Assembly: GCF_016808095.1 (NCBI RefSeq)
Contig: NC_068971.1
Location: forward strand, 13,900,501-13,964,500
DNA from: Vigna angularis
Lineage: Eukaryota > Streptophyta > Magnoliopsida > Fabales > Fabaceae
Direction of reading: 5' to 3'
Length of the DNA stretch: 64,000 nucleotides
Both the position numbers and the translations under genes were made by a program. The notes under the pieces are model-generated. The model had not been told where the DNA came from. It saw nothing but the letters and a program-made list of their open reading frames with translations, and did not search any database. Below are positions 48,770 to 60,599 of this stretch, piece by piece; the stretch's first letter is position 1, and every line of letters begins with the position of its first letter.

Positions 48770-49510
48770 CTTCCATCAGGGCTCCTACTTTACACTTCTC
48801 AGTTCTAAAGTTTACATGTTATTGATGTCGAACCTTATCCTATTTTTTCATGTAACAATAGCTGCATGGACAAGAGAAGATTCGTTTATCTGAGAATGAT
48901 CCTCTTGGTGCATTGTAGCAACTTTGTGACATCATTGCAAATGAGCCTATGAAGGTTGAATATGATGCTAATGTATTTGGCAAAGGCTCTAAGGTCCCAA
49001 TATACCTACATAGCACAAATGTCAACAAGTTTGCGTCGGGAAGAGAAGAGTTGAATATTACATTAATTCAGCTATGGATGATGTATGTCTATGAGCAATT
49101 ATTCATATAAAATTGATTTATATATCAAGTATACTTATATCAAAGGTAATTTTTTATTTTAGGTATATGTTTGGTGTAAGTAAAAACTTGGGTTACAATG
49201 ATGTCTATGGGTTCCTTGATCTCCAAGTCACTCACGAAGCAAATAATTTTCATGACATCACAACATATCTCACCAGCAGCTTTGCAAGGGGGAAGGACAT
49301 ATATTTTATTCCTTATATATCTGGGTAAGTGAAGTTTGTAAACTTCAAAGTTCCATATGTGATTTTAATATATAACAATTAAGTTATTATCAATTTCAGG
49401 CACCATTTGCAACTACTTATTGTTTCCGTACTAGAGAGCTATGTTGTGTGGTTTTTCTTATTATACAAGTCTCCTCCCAAACTTCTCAGACAAGAAGTTG
49501 ATCGGTAAGA
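48770..49510 (+). pseudogene. CACTA second gene, distal part with Ulp1-protease-like segment
   Basis: Readings give KVPIYLHSTNVNKFASGREE then LNITLIQLWMM, followed by YMFGVSKNLGYNDVYGFLD and an HHLQLLIVSVLESYVVWFF block. These resemble the distal part of CACTA-encoded proteins that precedes and includes an Ulp1-like peptidase segment (H...VVWF). Stops and introns break it. It continues the gene interrupted by the nested retroelement. Confidence 0.6.
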
Positions 49511-50157
49511 ACATCAATGTTTGAACTTTCTTTGTTATATAAATGTATGCCAAAGCCTTGTTTTTATAGTTCAAAATTTTTAGGATTTAAAATACATTAA
49601 CACTTTTTGATTTATAGTAATAAGACTTTGTACATTATCCTTTAAACATTGTGTTGTAAATATTGATTCTATGTTGATTTTGTATTGTATATATTGTGTT
49701 TTATATGTAGGTCTATTTTTGCGATAGTGGATATCACAAAAACAAACCTTCTATTAAAAAAATTCCAAAAGAATAAGCCTCAGTTGTGGAGAAAATTGAG
49801 GTAGAAAGTCTGTCTACGACCTCAGTTCAACCACAACCTGTGCCATAGGATGCACATGATTTTTTAAAAAAAAAACAAAAGGCTTTGACATCGGTTCTAG
49901 CTTGAATCGTTGCTATAGGCCCACGTTATTACCTCGGTTTAACCAAGGTAATAACCCCTCCCCCCTCCCTCTTTTTTTCTTTCTTACTACTTCGGGTGCA
50001 AGAGAACCGAAGCATAAACCTTGGACATATTACCTTGGTTGGACCCGAGACCAAAAGTCCCCCACCTTTTTACCTCGCCAGTATATGTCTCGATTCGAAA
50101 GCCGAAGCATATTGTCAAAAACAATCGTTGTCGTTTCCCTTCGCTACACTAGTGTAT

Positions 50158-53100
50158 GGTAGTTTATGCACTTTTAGTGGTAATACTATTGGTCCATCCC
50201 AAGATACCACACAAGGTTAGTCCTTTAATAATGTTTTTGGCCAAGGTAAAGGCCCTAGACGAGCACCTCATGTTACTCTCACCACATGTCTCATCCCTTT
50301 CTACTTAAGAATGGATAATCATTAGAGTGTGAGGATAAACTCTAGTGCTTAGCTCTATACATTCATACACACAATACTTGGTAACCATCAATAAGAAGTT
50401 CCTCCTTGGAACTCATTTCTACAACTTTTCATTCATAGAGATAACATCATATAAACATCAAATACAAACACATGAAACTACTAAATCTCCATCAAAGGAT
50501 CACAAACAACCCATCAAGAGATCAGAGACATACTCATCATCATCATATTCATTAACCATAATCATCCATATAAACATCTCAATTAATCACTTCATATCAA
50601 TCATTATTATCATCACATACTCAAAGTATTTCAAGTATAAAATCATTTATAATATTCTAGAAATCACAACCACACAATAACATAATTTTCTTCATATTAG
50701 CTTGACACTCACACTAGGCAAGGAAAACATATTAGAAACCCTCACCAACAGCTCTGGAAGGATCCAAACCCACCAAAATAACCTAAAGAACGTCCTAAAC
50801 TGATGTTCGGAACCTCAAATTTGAGGTTCACAACAACTTAGTTCCTATTAGACAACTCGTACCACCAAACGCTTACCACCAAACAACTCTTTACCAAACG
50901 ACTCCTTCCCAAATGAATTCTTCCCAAACGACCTACCAGATAACTCCTTTCCAAACGACACATTTCCAGACGATTCCTTCCCAGATGACTTTTTCCCAAA
51001 AAAGTCATTCTCAGACAACTCTTTACCAGACAATCTACTAGGATTTAGTACAATAAGAGACCAACTAAACTCAAAATGGTCCCAAGATAGTTCATAAAAC
51101 TACAGACTTTCCTTAAAACCCTTATCTTAGAATTTTACCTGTTATGATCCCATTTTATGCCAAAAATTCACTCTTCTTCTAATTCATTCCAAACTCAAGT
51201 TTTGTGAAAATACATCGGCTCATATTCACTAAATTTACATTCACAAATTCATCAATAAACAACTTTTCACATCAGCAAACCAATTACCCACCACCCTTTT
51301 CAAGCACACAACATACCAAATTTCACGATTTAATGAAAGTTCACAAATCAATCATCACATCAACATACACACATCAAATATTACATGCATACCAAATCCA
51401 AACCAAATAAAGTAGTTTCCCTTGCCTATTAGAAACTGAACCAACTCTAGAGAACCCTATTGTGCTCTCTTAGCTCAAAGGGACCAAAGAACACCTACAG
51501 ACAACGAAAACATGATCAGGGTATACTAATAGAACCATTGATTAGTAAAGAACCTGAGAGAAGGCTTAGATGAGACATGCAAAGGAAATAAAGTCTATAT
51601 ATGCATTGAAAAATGTGAAACTAGAGAAAAAGAGTAGAAACTAATTTATTTTTTTTTAGAAACTGGTCGAGTAGACTTGAAGATCTCACGCGAGAATCAC
51701 ATTAATGATCTTTATCTTCAAACAGATGAACATGGTGCAACAACTCTTATATTCTGTTAGCTTTCGAAGATTTTATTATTCATAGTTATTTGTGAAGACG
51801 GATTCGTGGTTTTGTTTGTGTTAAGGTATTTAAAAAGAAAGAAACGAATACGTAGGATTGATAGTTAATTTCATCTTTGCTATCTAACATAGAGAATATA
51901 TATTCATTCTAAAAAATCAATTTTATCCGATAAAACTATATCTCTTGATATTTATATTGAAAAATACATATGACATAATATGATGGATTCGATTCCAAAT
52001 AAAGAAGGAATCCGTTCTAACTAAACTTAAAAATTCATTTATTAATTTTATTAATAATAATATAATAAAATAGTAATATTAATAATAATATATAATAATA
52101 ATAATAATAACAAATAATAAAAAAAAAGTTATCCTTCTCTATTTTGTAAATTTTTTATTCAGATTATAGGTATAACTTAATTTTATTAAGAACATTTACT
52201 TCTTTATAAAAAATTGAATTGAAATTAGAATTACAAAAAAAAATTGAAATTTTTATTTAAATATATTATATTAATTATTTATTAAATATAATTTATTGAA
52301 CTTGGTTTTTTTTTTAAATATGTTGTATTAATTATTTATTAATTTTTTTAATACAACTATTTCAAATAATTTTTGTCAAAATATATATTACTTTTAAATA
52401 CCATTTTATATTATTTTTACTAGTAAGATATTTTGGTAATTTTTATTTTTTATTAATTAAAATAATTTTTTTATCTGTCAAATTCTACACTAACTTTCAC
52501 CAATTTTATTTTCAAGTTCACTCTCGTTCATTTTCAAATCCTTTAAAAAAATAACACTTCAAAAAGAAAATAGAAAATTTATAAAAGTAGTTTCAAAATA
52601 GATTGTTTGTTTTATTGCAAAACTATTTATATTAAAAATATTTAATATTAAAATAGTTGAATCTCACTAATTTTAAATTATTACACTTTTAAAATATTAT
52701 TTTCTAAATTTTCACACTTCACACTTATTTAAAGCTTTTTTTTTCTAATAGAAAAAATATTAAATGAGTGTAGATTGTGTCAACTTATTATTTTCAATAA
52801 ATATTTCCCACTTAAAATAAAAATTTACTTTCATAATATTTCACACTTAAAATAGAGATATAACAATTTACTTTTATTACATGAAAGAAAAGTATAACTT
52901 TTCTTTATAAGTATAAGAAATGAAGAAATTTCCGCAGGAGTTTTTTTCTCTCCTGTGATCGCTGGATGTATTCATTAGATAACTCATAATAATATTTGTA
53001 AATTTAGGGCGAGAACAGATATTCTTAACCTCTCAATATCACGTTAAATATATAACTTTCATTTTCAAGGATAATTATGAAATGAAAAGTGATGTTATTA

Positions 53101-53555
53101 CTTTTATTTTCTACTTTTTATTAGGCCTTAAAGTGTATCTTTATTTTATTTTATAATGTCTTATCTAAAGCCTTCTATTTAGCACGATGCCTTCGGTTAC
53201 CTTTCTTTAGAATATCGACTAGAGTTGTTTCGTGCATGTTCCACCAATTTATTTGAATTTGTATTTTAAAGAATTATTTTTAAATGATTTTAGTTGAAAT
53301 TAAAAAATAAAAATATTTACAAGTATCTATACATATTCGTAAATATGAAAATATACATACAAATATTCTTTTTATAAGTAACAAAATGAATTTTCTTAAA
53401 AGAAATAAGTAGTTAATAGATACTATCTATAGTTATTTTCATCCATCGTCATCTCTATCATATGGCTTATCATGAATATAAGCATCATGATATTATCAAA
53501 TTTAGAAAAATTGAAAATTCATAAAAAAAGAAAAAAACTTTAAATGAGACAATAT
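50158..53555. other. Gene-free stretch with simple and low-complexity repeats
   Basis: The first part (50250-51500) is CA/AT-rich with catcat and atcaca runs and contains the 15-bp minisatellite. From 51840 it is very AT-rich (over 80 percent by eye), with (AAT)n near 52085-52110. No credible coding is seen. Confidence 0.5.
50865..51045 (-). repeat. 15-bp degenerate minisatellite (translates as GKE(L/S)xG)
   Basis: Repeats of about 15 bp around cctttccaaacgact and ctttaccagacaact run for about 180 bp. On the minus strand they read SGKELS, FGKESF, FGKELF and so on with no stop over 61 codons. No protein family is recognised, so it is probably a repeat rather than a gene. Confidence 0.65.
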
Positions 53556-53621
53556 CACTAGTACTAGGTTTTTAAGTCTCTAATCTAAGTTTGTTAAAAA
53601 AAATCTTATTTGAAAAAAATA

Positions 53622-54792
53622 GGGTTAAATATGTTTTTAGTCCCTAAATTATTGACCGTTTCTGGTTTTCGTCCCTCTTTCAAAATAAGGTACAATTTGA
53701 TCCTCATTCTTTTCAAAACTTTGGTTTTAGTCTTAAAAAACTAACACCGTTAAAAATGTGCTGACGTGGCTAATGGTAGACTGACACACTATTTTTTTTT
53801 CAAGTGTTTCTCACCATTTCTCTCCTTCTCTCTCTTCCTTCCATCTTCAGTCTAATCAATAAAGAGAGATCTATCGTACCTCAATGGCATCAACAGTGAG
53901 GAGCAAGACAATGATTTTCTCAGAAAATCGCTGGCGCTCCTCTGCATCACGAGCTACATGAGGTTGGTAAGAAAAGTTATTGAACTGGGCTCTGATTTCC
54001 TTCAATTTAGATTTTGCAACAGCCAGTTCTCTAAGGACCCGAAGAGCTTTTGACCTACGGATCAAGTAAGCTCTAAAGTTGATCTGGATCAACAAAGCAG
54101 CATCTTGAGGAGAGAAATCCTTCCTTTTGCCCCTATCATTTTGCACAGCTCCAAACCTCTTCGCAAATGCCTTCCTCAACAAGAAGTTGGATACAAAAAG
54201 AATAACTCAGTATACTGATAATCTTCCAAATTCTAAATATAATAGCATTTATGAGTATGAATGCACAATTCATAAAAAAGAAATCAAATATAAAGGTGAA
54301 AAGCAGCTAATATTCAGTCTGCTAGCTGATAAAAAAATTAACAAAGCATCTCCTATGCCAAAGCACAATTAGGATTATTGGGCACCCGCTAATAAGAAAA
54401 AAGCTCATTGTCAACAAGATATGAAGTTAATGTTTATGAACAAGAATTTAGCCATGACTCGGGCATTTTGGGTTTTACTTTCACCTGCATATCTTCAATC
54501 CCCCCTCCCCCTTTTTTTTTTTACCATTTTGGATAATAAAACAACAAAAGTAAAAACATTGAATAAAAATACAATTACATAAAAGAGAGAGGGAAATGGT
54601 GAGAAACACTTGAAAAAAAATAGTGTGTCAGTCTACCGTTAGCCACGTCAGCACATTTTTAACGGTGTTAGTTTTCGAGGACTAAAATCAATGTTTCCAA
54701 AAGAATGAAAACCAAATTGTACCTTATTTTGAAAGAGAAATGAAAACCAGAAACGGTTAAAATAGTTTAGGGACTAAAAACATATTTAACCA
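53622..54792. mobile_element. Pack-MULE with long terminal inverted repeats and a captured BAG7 fragment
   Basis: The left end gggttaaatatgtttttagt and the right end ctaaaaacatatttaacc are inverted copies that continue for about 200 bp each (ctaacaccgttaaaaatgtg; gctgacgtggctaatggtag; the mirror on the right). The flanks are nine-base aaaaaaata (53613-53621 and 54793-54801), a 9-bp TSD as MULEs make, although the flank is A-rich. The interior holds a gene fragment in place of a transposase. Confidence 0.88.
53871..54182 (-). pseudogene. BAG7-like co-chaperone gene fragment (one exon) inside the Pack-MULE
   Basis: A frame of 103 residues shows an IQ-type motif (AALLIQINFRAYLIRRSKAL) followed by BAG-domain-like RELAVAKSKLKEIRAQF, FSYQPHVARDAEERQRFSEK and IIVLLLTVDAIE. 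This matches plant BAG-family regulator 7, an ER/nuclear co-chaperone. The coding ends at a GT after DAIE (gag|gtacg) and starts after an AG (ttgttgag|gaagg), so an internal exon with partial introns was captured. Upstream (54183-54400) looks like intron. It lacks the rest of the BAG domain and is not a full gene. Confidence 0.85.
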
Positions 54793-55574
54793 AAAAAAAT
54801 ATGCACAATTTTATAAATAAGAGACATTTTTTTTAAGTATGATAATATGATAACATTTTTTTAAGTTTGGTAATATAATAACAGATTTAAATTTATGTTT
54901 TAAGTCTGTTAATATCTGTTAAAATTTCTAACAGACTTAAATTTATAATAATTCTAAATAAAAACTTAAATTTACATCTTTTAAATTCTAAAATAATTCT
55001 AAAATAACATTTTTTTATTTTTCCAACCATTTACTAAGTTTTCATTAATTATAATATTATATAATTATACTAAGTTTACTAAGTTTTCATTAATTATAAA
55101 ATACATCCTACAGCAAATCATATAAAAGTTTTGTTTTGAATAATTGAATGGATTAGATTAGAATAATAGAATATTGCTTTGTCTCCAATTATAACTTATG
55201 CTAACGCTGTAGCAACCTTTCAATTATATGATAGCGTGGTGAGGAAGCAGAGCACCAAATTCACCAGCTTGAATCTATAAATTCGTGTGTGATTATAAGA
55301 TCAGTAAATCATGGATTTGAGTGATATATTTAGAGACATGCTTGACTTTTTAACTTATGTAAATTCTTAACTTTTTCATGAATGTATTTTATTTCATGCT
55401 TTTAACTAGTTATAACTTGAACACTTGTTCTTTGGAAATTTTATTGTCTTGTCAATTTTGTGGATCATTATTATTTTTTTCTTATAATAGACACTGAGAT
55501 TTTATTTCATTTTCCTTTATTTTTTTTAATAGATGAAACATAACATATTGTTTATTTTAAGTGTTTAATGAATC

Positions 55575-55706
55575 ATCACCAATATCAAAAAAGGTCATAA
55601 CTGGAATAACATATCAAATGGACAAGTTATCTACTAATACCAAAGAAGGTCATCACCCGAATATCATATCAAATGGACAAGTTATCTACTAATACCAAAT
55701 AAGGTC
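55575..55706. repeat. 55-bp tandem duplication in the CACTA element
   Basis: The string atatcaaatggacaagttat then ctactaatacc occurs twice with a 55-bp offset (about 55611 and 55666), with partial units on each side. Confidence 0.8.
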
Positions 55707-55754
55707 ACAACATATTTAAATTTATTACCATTTTTTTTGTAAATGTACAAATAT

Positions 55755-55895
55755 CTAAGTCTGTTGGTGAGCAACAGACTTAAATTTTAAGTCTGTTGGT
55801 GAGCAACAGACTTAAATTTTAAGTCTGTTGGTCAAAACAGACTTAAAATTTAAGTCTGTTAGTCAACAACAAACTTAAAATTTATCCGAATCTAT
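55755..55895. repeat. Tandem palindromes with an aagtctgttg/caacagactt stem
   Basis: Four near-copies of aagtctgttggtgagcaaca then gactt lie in series (with variants tcaaaac and tcaacaa). Each can fold into a hairpin of about 10 bp stem. They are subterminal repeats of the non-autonomous CACTA element. Confidence 0.85.
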
Positions 55896-55964
55896 GTTTG
55901 TCGTAAAACAAACTTAAAAAACCCGAAATAACAGACTTAAAAAGTCTCTTTTGTACTAGTGTAT

Positions 55965-57190
55965 TGAAGGTAGATTAAGTATACTTTTTGTTGTTGATGG
56001 AGAAGGGGATTTTTAGAAATTGTAATAATTATCCATTTCTCAACACCAAATAAATATTGTGTCTTGATCTTAAACTTATTTGGCCTTTTCTGGTATAGGG
56101 AAAACTAATAAGTAAGATTCAAATAAATAATAAAGTCTTCTCGAGATCCTTGAATGAGTACATAAGTTTAAATAATTTATTTATTTTTAATTGTTTTAAA
56201 GAATAAATATAAATTGCGAAGAGTACTATATTGGTCATTATTTAGTAATATCCAATTAGTTTTAGAGTTGTGTTTTAATTGGTAAATATAAACTTGTTTG
56301 TTGTAAAGTGTAGATTATTAGTCACGATTTAGCGACACTCAATTAACTTTACAATTCTATTTTAATTAGTTGCTAAAAGAAAAAAAAAATATTTATTGTA
56401 GGATACTTTGAATATATTTATTAAATATTTTGAAAAACTTTTAGAAAGTGTAATTGTTGGGAGTGAAGTTGTTTAGGAGTCACCCATCCCATTAGGTTAA
56501 CATCTAACACTCTAGGTAGGATGGAGGAGAAAAAAAAATCAAATTCTTTTACAAGAATACCAAATCTTATAAGTAATAATTTGAAAATTTTAAATATTGT
56601 TTTTTAAGATATTTGTGTGTATTTATTTAAATGGTATTTTTATTTATTCAAACTAAGAATATAAACGTTGCTTGATTCAATTTTTTCAATGATGATGATT
56701 ATAAATTTAAAAGTGGATAAAACTATTAAACTAAACTTATATTAATTGATTGAGGTAAAGGTTCACCGAAGTTGGATTTCATGAACTTAGTGAATGCAAT
56801 GACTCAAAGCAATATATGTTTCTAACATAATCAAAACACTCATACCATAAGGTCACTAGTTTTTATTTTTTAGAGGCAAGTTTTAAACTTCAATGTGAAA
56901 ATATTAATCTCTTAGTTATTTTTATACAAGATTTTCATTAGGAATATATTTATAAAATGATCAAGAGATTACAATCTATGCCTCTAGGATCAAACCTTTA
57001 AGTTGTCCAATCTTTATTATAAGTTCAAAAGCATTTTCAATGGTTGAAGACCACAAAATAGTATAAATAACTAATGTGTAAATGAAACACAAAGAAAGAA
57101 CCCAATAATCAAAAAATAAATTTATATTACAAAGAGAAAACTACATCAAATTGAGATACATTACATCTAATCTAATGAATAAGGGAGTTA
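55965..57190. other. AT-rich spacer
   Basis: No coding or clear repeat is seen. A short less AT-rich stretch near 56455-56525 (gtcacccatcccattagg) is not recognised. Confidence 0.5.
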
Positions 57191-58899
57191 GCTACTTCTA
57201 CACATTAAGAGCACAAAAAATGGGAAAAGAGAGTGGTGAGAATAAAGATGAAGTAATTTTGGAGCTTTCCTTGCCCCTGTATTCATCATTGGGCTTTGGT
57301 TAAATTTCCTCTCTAAAGCTTTCCATTTTTCATTCAAAACTCAATTTTTAAATATCCAGCAAAAAGTAGTTTTTCTTTGATGAGCCTGACTTCTCACTAG
57401 GTAAGATGTTGTTTTTCATTTCAAAATCAACTTTCTTAACTCATTAAGAAGCACAATTTGTTCATTGGGCGAATCCCAGATTTTTTTCATTGGACGAAAA
57501 TAAGACTCGTTAAACGAGCTTGGATTGAGTCATGTTGGTTGAGAGAGTTGTTGGATGAGTGAAAGAGTCTTCGAAAGGCCTCTTTAAACTTTCTTCAAAC
57601 TTTCACTTATCAACAAAAAGGTAATTACTTTTAGCTATACCAATATGAAAACAACATTCTCGATATACCCACGAGAACAACCATAAACATAAGTTTTAAC
57701 TAAATCACAACATATTCTCAATATATTCCAAAATCAATTTATGAGCAAACACAACTTGCTCTCAAAATCATGAAATCAATGTATCATATTTGTCAAACCA
57801 GTCAAACCACACTTATTATCATCAAAACAGGAATTAAAAATAGAAAAAAAAAAAGAAATGCAAACTCTTTTTTTTGGGTAAGCAAGCCCGCTTCTCAAAT
57901 TTCTCTGCTCCTTGTGTCTTTTTCCTTATCATCATCACCAATACCTAACACACAAAAGATACTCCAGCAAACAAGTTAGCCCAATTTTTTTATATAAACA
58001 AGGAACATAAACATCAAAATTGAAAAGCAAAAACATAAAAATAACACAAAGAAAGAAAAAATGCATAACATAAACACAAGTGTCACCATCCAATTTCGTC
58101 TGGGTAAGCCAATAATAAAAAAACTAATATAAAAAATAAGGAATAATAATAAAATAAATGGTGGGTAAAAAAAAGAAAAGAAAAAAATATAAATTAAATA
58201 TAATAAATTTCCTTAAAAATATATAATAAACAAAACAAATTTTTGAATTTTCAAACTTTAATTTAGACAAAAGAGAAAATACGATAACAAATAATAAAAA
58301 AAAATGAGCCCAGTTTCTTTTTAATCATTTTCTTAGTCCAAGAGTTTTATACATATCTTCATTCCCTCTTTGCTCTTCATACCCCTCATAGGACACGTCA
58401 CTAAAAAATATTTTTGAGATCTTGGTTTCTAGATAAATGTATGTTTTTAATATGATAATAATTTGAATCAATATTATGCCAATAATTAGAAACAATATTC
58501 CTAGTGATAATTAGAATTAATATCTTTATATTATACTATAATTTGCTATGTCAACTTCTTTAAAAAAAAGAAAGATATGATCCTAAAAATAGGCAAAATT
58601 TCTGACAATAATCAATGTCTCAAATGTTATTTTATTTGATTGATTTTGAAATATCTTGCCATCAAGACCAATTCTTTTCCTATATTGTTCATTGTCAATT
58701 AATTCACAATTAAAACAAGATTACCATAATATTACAATATGTGTTCATAAAAAAAAAGAAACGATAGAAAAATAGAGAGAGGCACACAAAAATAATAAGG
58801 ACATAGAGAAACATAGAAAAAGGGAAAGAAAGTATAAAGGGCAATAAATTCTTACATAAAAGGGGTTCTACCAACAACAATTACTAAGGAAGATATTGT

Positions 58900-60082
58900 T
58901 GGAGTACCGAAAATTTAGGGAGCTGTAAAGCTTGGAAGGTATGTTAGTTCCATTTTTTTTTCTTTTGATGTGGGCATTATATGTTATGTCTTAATATTTG
59001 TATGTGTTTCTCTTTTATACTTAACTTTGACATTTTCTTCTAGGGACATTACTTTTACTATTCACAAAGTTTTAAATCATAGAAAGAAAATATTCCCTCA
59101 TTTCTTTAGTATTGGTTTGATCCCTAACATCGCATGATATCTATTTTCAAATTTCTTTTAAGAAAACTTAAATAAATAATTCTAAAAGAAATTATTTTCT
59201 CATTACATATATTTATGTTCTGAATTTTTTCTGGGTCTGAACCCCCTCCTGTACCCTTTTTTTAATATTTGCACCATTTCTTGTTTTAAGAGTTTATGCC
59301 GGCTTTCTACACTTCTGTTTTTGCACTCTTTATTATCTCATGTGTTTATCCTTTTTATAAAATTAATAAATTATAAAATAAAAGATAAAGATGTTTTCAT
59401 ATTCATAAAGATATGAGCATTTGTGTGGTCTTTCGCATCGTTCTAGTACTTAATAACTTTTTATTCTCTAAATAATTAAATATGACTTTGAAGGTATAAC
59501 CACTTGTGTGATCATCCGCATCGTCCTAGTGCTTAATCATTTTTTTTCTAAATAATTAAATATGACTTTGAAGGTATAAGCACTCATGTGATTATCTACA
59601 TCATCCTAATGCTTAATAAATTTTTTTTAAATAATTAAATATTATTTTAAAAGTTTAAGTACTCATGTGATCGTTCGCATCAGCCTAGTACTTGTTACTT
59701 TCCTTTTTCTCCACCATTCCTAAAATACCAAAAAAGTACAAAATCTTCAAAACCAAAAATGTCAACATTGTCAAACAAATGTTCTTCACGAGAACCACGT
59801 TATCCCTATTTTTCATCATTAATGGAGATACATAGGAGCAAGGTCAACCCTTGTCGGGTTCACTTTCCAAAAATCCAAAACAATTCATAATAATCTTTGA
59901 ACAAATTTTCAAACAGTTTTTCCAAATAAAGAACTATGTAACCCTGATTTCTCATTCTAAATGAGATTACGTAGGAACAAAGTCAATCCTTATTGGACTC
60001 ATAAAATAACAAAACATTTTATTTGTTTATAACATGTCTTATTTTATGATTTTGTACAATTTTTTTGGAATACTCTATGGTG
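58900..60082 (+). mobile_element. Ogre/Tat-like LTR (3' part) ending at a PBS-like tggcgac motif
   Basis: The region has cctgatttctcattctaaat, gagattacgtaggaacaaag and gtcgggttcac blocks typical of Ogre/Tat LTR tails. At 60081-60096 tggcgacttcaaaacc resembles their tRNA-Arg-type PBS (tggcgactcc). The LTR start cannot be placed; it may extend back to about 57.2 kb. No Ogre coding follows, so this is a fragment. Confidence 0.6.
59395..59700 (+). repeat. About 86-bp tandem repeat, 4 degenerate copies, in the Ogre-like LTR
   Basis: The repeat unit includes (a/g)tgtggtctttcgcatcgt-like, ctagtacttaat and aaataattaaatatgacttt. Copies start near 59410, 59496, 59582 and 59655 with variation. Confidence 0.7.
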
Positions 60083-60599
60083 GCGACTTCAAAACCTCTT
60101 CTTCAACTCGTTCTTTAAGAATTCGTCATCCCATCGCGATTTTGATTATGACAACAACCAAACTTAAGCACACCAACCAAAATATAATTTCAATATGCAG
60201 AATGATTATGAATACTATTTTTCCTATTCTCTAAGGTACAAACACTCAGATTCCTCTTGTTATGCCTATCTAAGCTTGACACACCTTACCTAATCCATTA
60301 GCCTAAGCATGCATTAAAACTTGCATTAAGAACCAAAATAGTGAGAGCCAAATGCACAATCCCATTCTTGGTGACTGGTGCTATTTGGTTTGATTTTGTT
60401 AGGTAGGTTGTTGAAATCTCATTCCTAGGACATCAAACAACTAGATCGTATTCTAAGGCGTACCCCGAGACAAGTATTAAGCACAAACTAAATCAATAAA
60501 AAACATAAACAATTATAAACATATTGCATACAAGAAAGCAAAAGAAAAGAAAACACATAACATAGTCTAAAAGGTCACAAATGTTCAAATTTCCTTGTG

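Larger units (their letters stand above)
40717..50154 (+). mobile_element. CACTA (En/Spm-type) DNA transposon, decayed, TSD TAT
   Basis: The left end starts CACTGGTAAAAATA and the right end finishes ...CTACACTAGTG (reverse complement CACTAGTGTAGC). Both are flanked by TAT (40714-40716 and 50155-50157), a 3-bp TSD typical of CACTA elements. Subterminal repeats of the type cctcggttc, aaccgaagcat and ccttggttgg occur near both ends (40755-40835; 49820-50110). The internal region encodes TNPD-like and TNPA-like proteins, both broken, and holds a nested retroelement. Confidence 0.9.
53556..55961. mobile_element. Non-autonomous CACTA element, TSD TAT, hosting a Pack-MULE
   Basis: The left end is CACTAGTACTAGG and the right end ...TTTTGTACTAGTG (reverse complement CACTAGTACAAAAG), an inverted match over CACTAGTAC. 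The flanks are TAT at 53553-53555 and 55962-55964. Subterminal motifs aagtctgtt and aacagactt occur near both ends. No transposase coding is seen. About 1.17 kb of it is the nested Pack-MULE. Confidence 0.88.
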
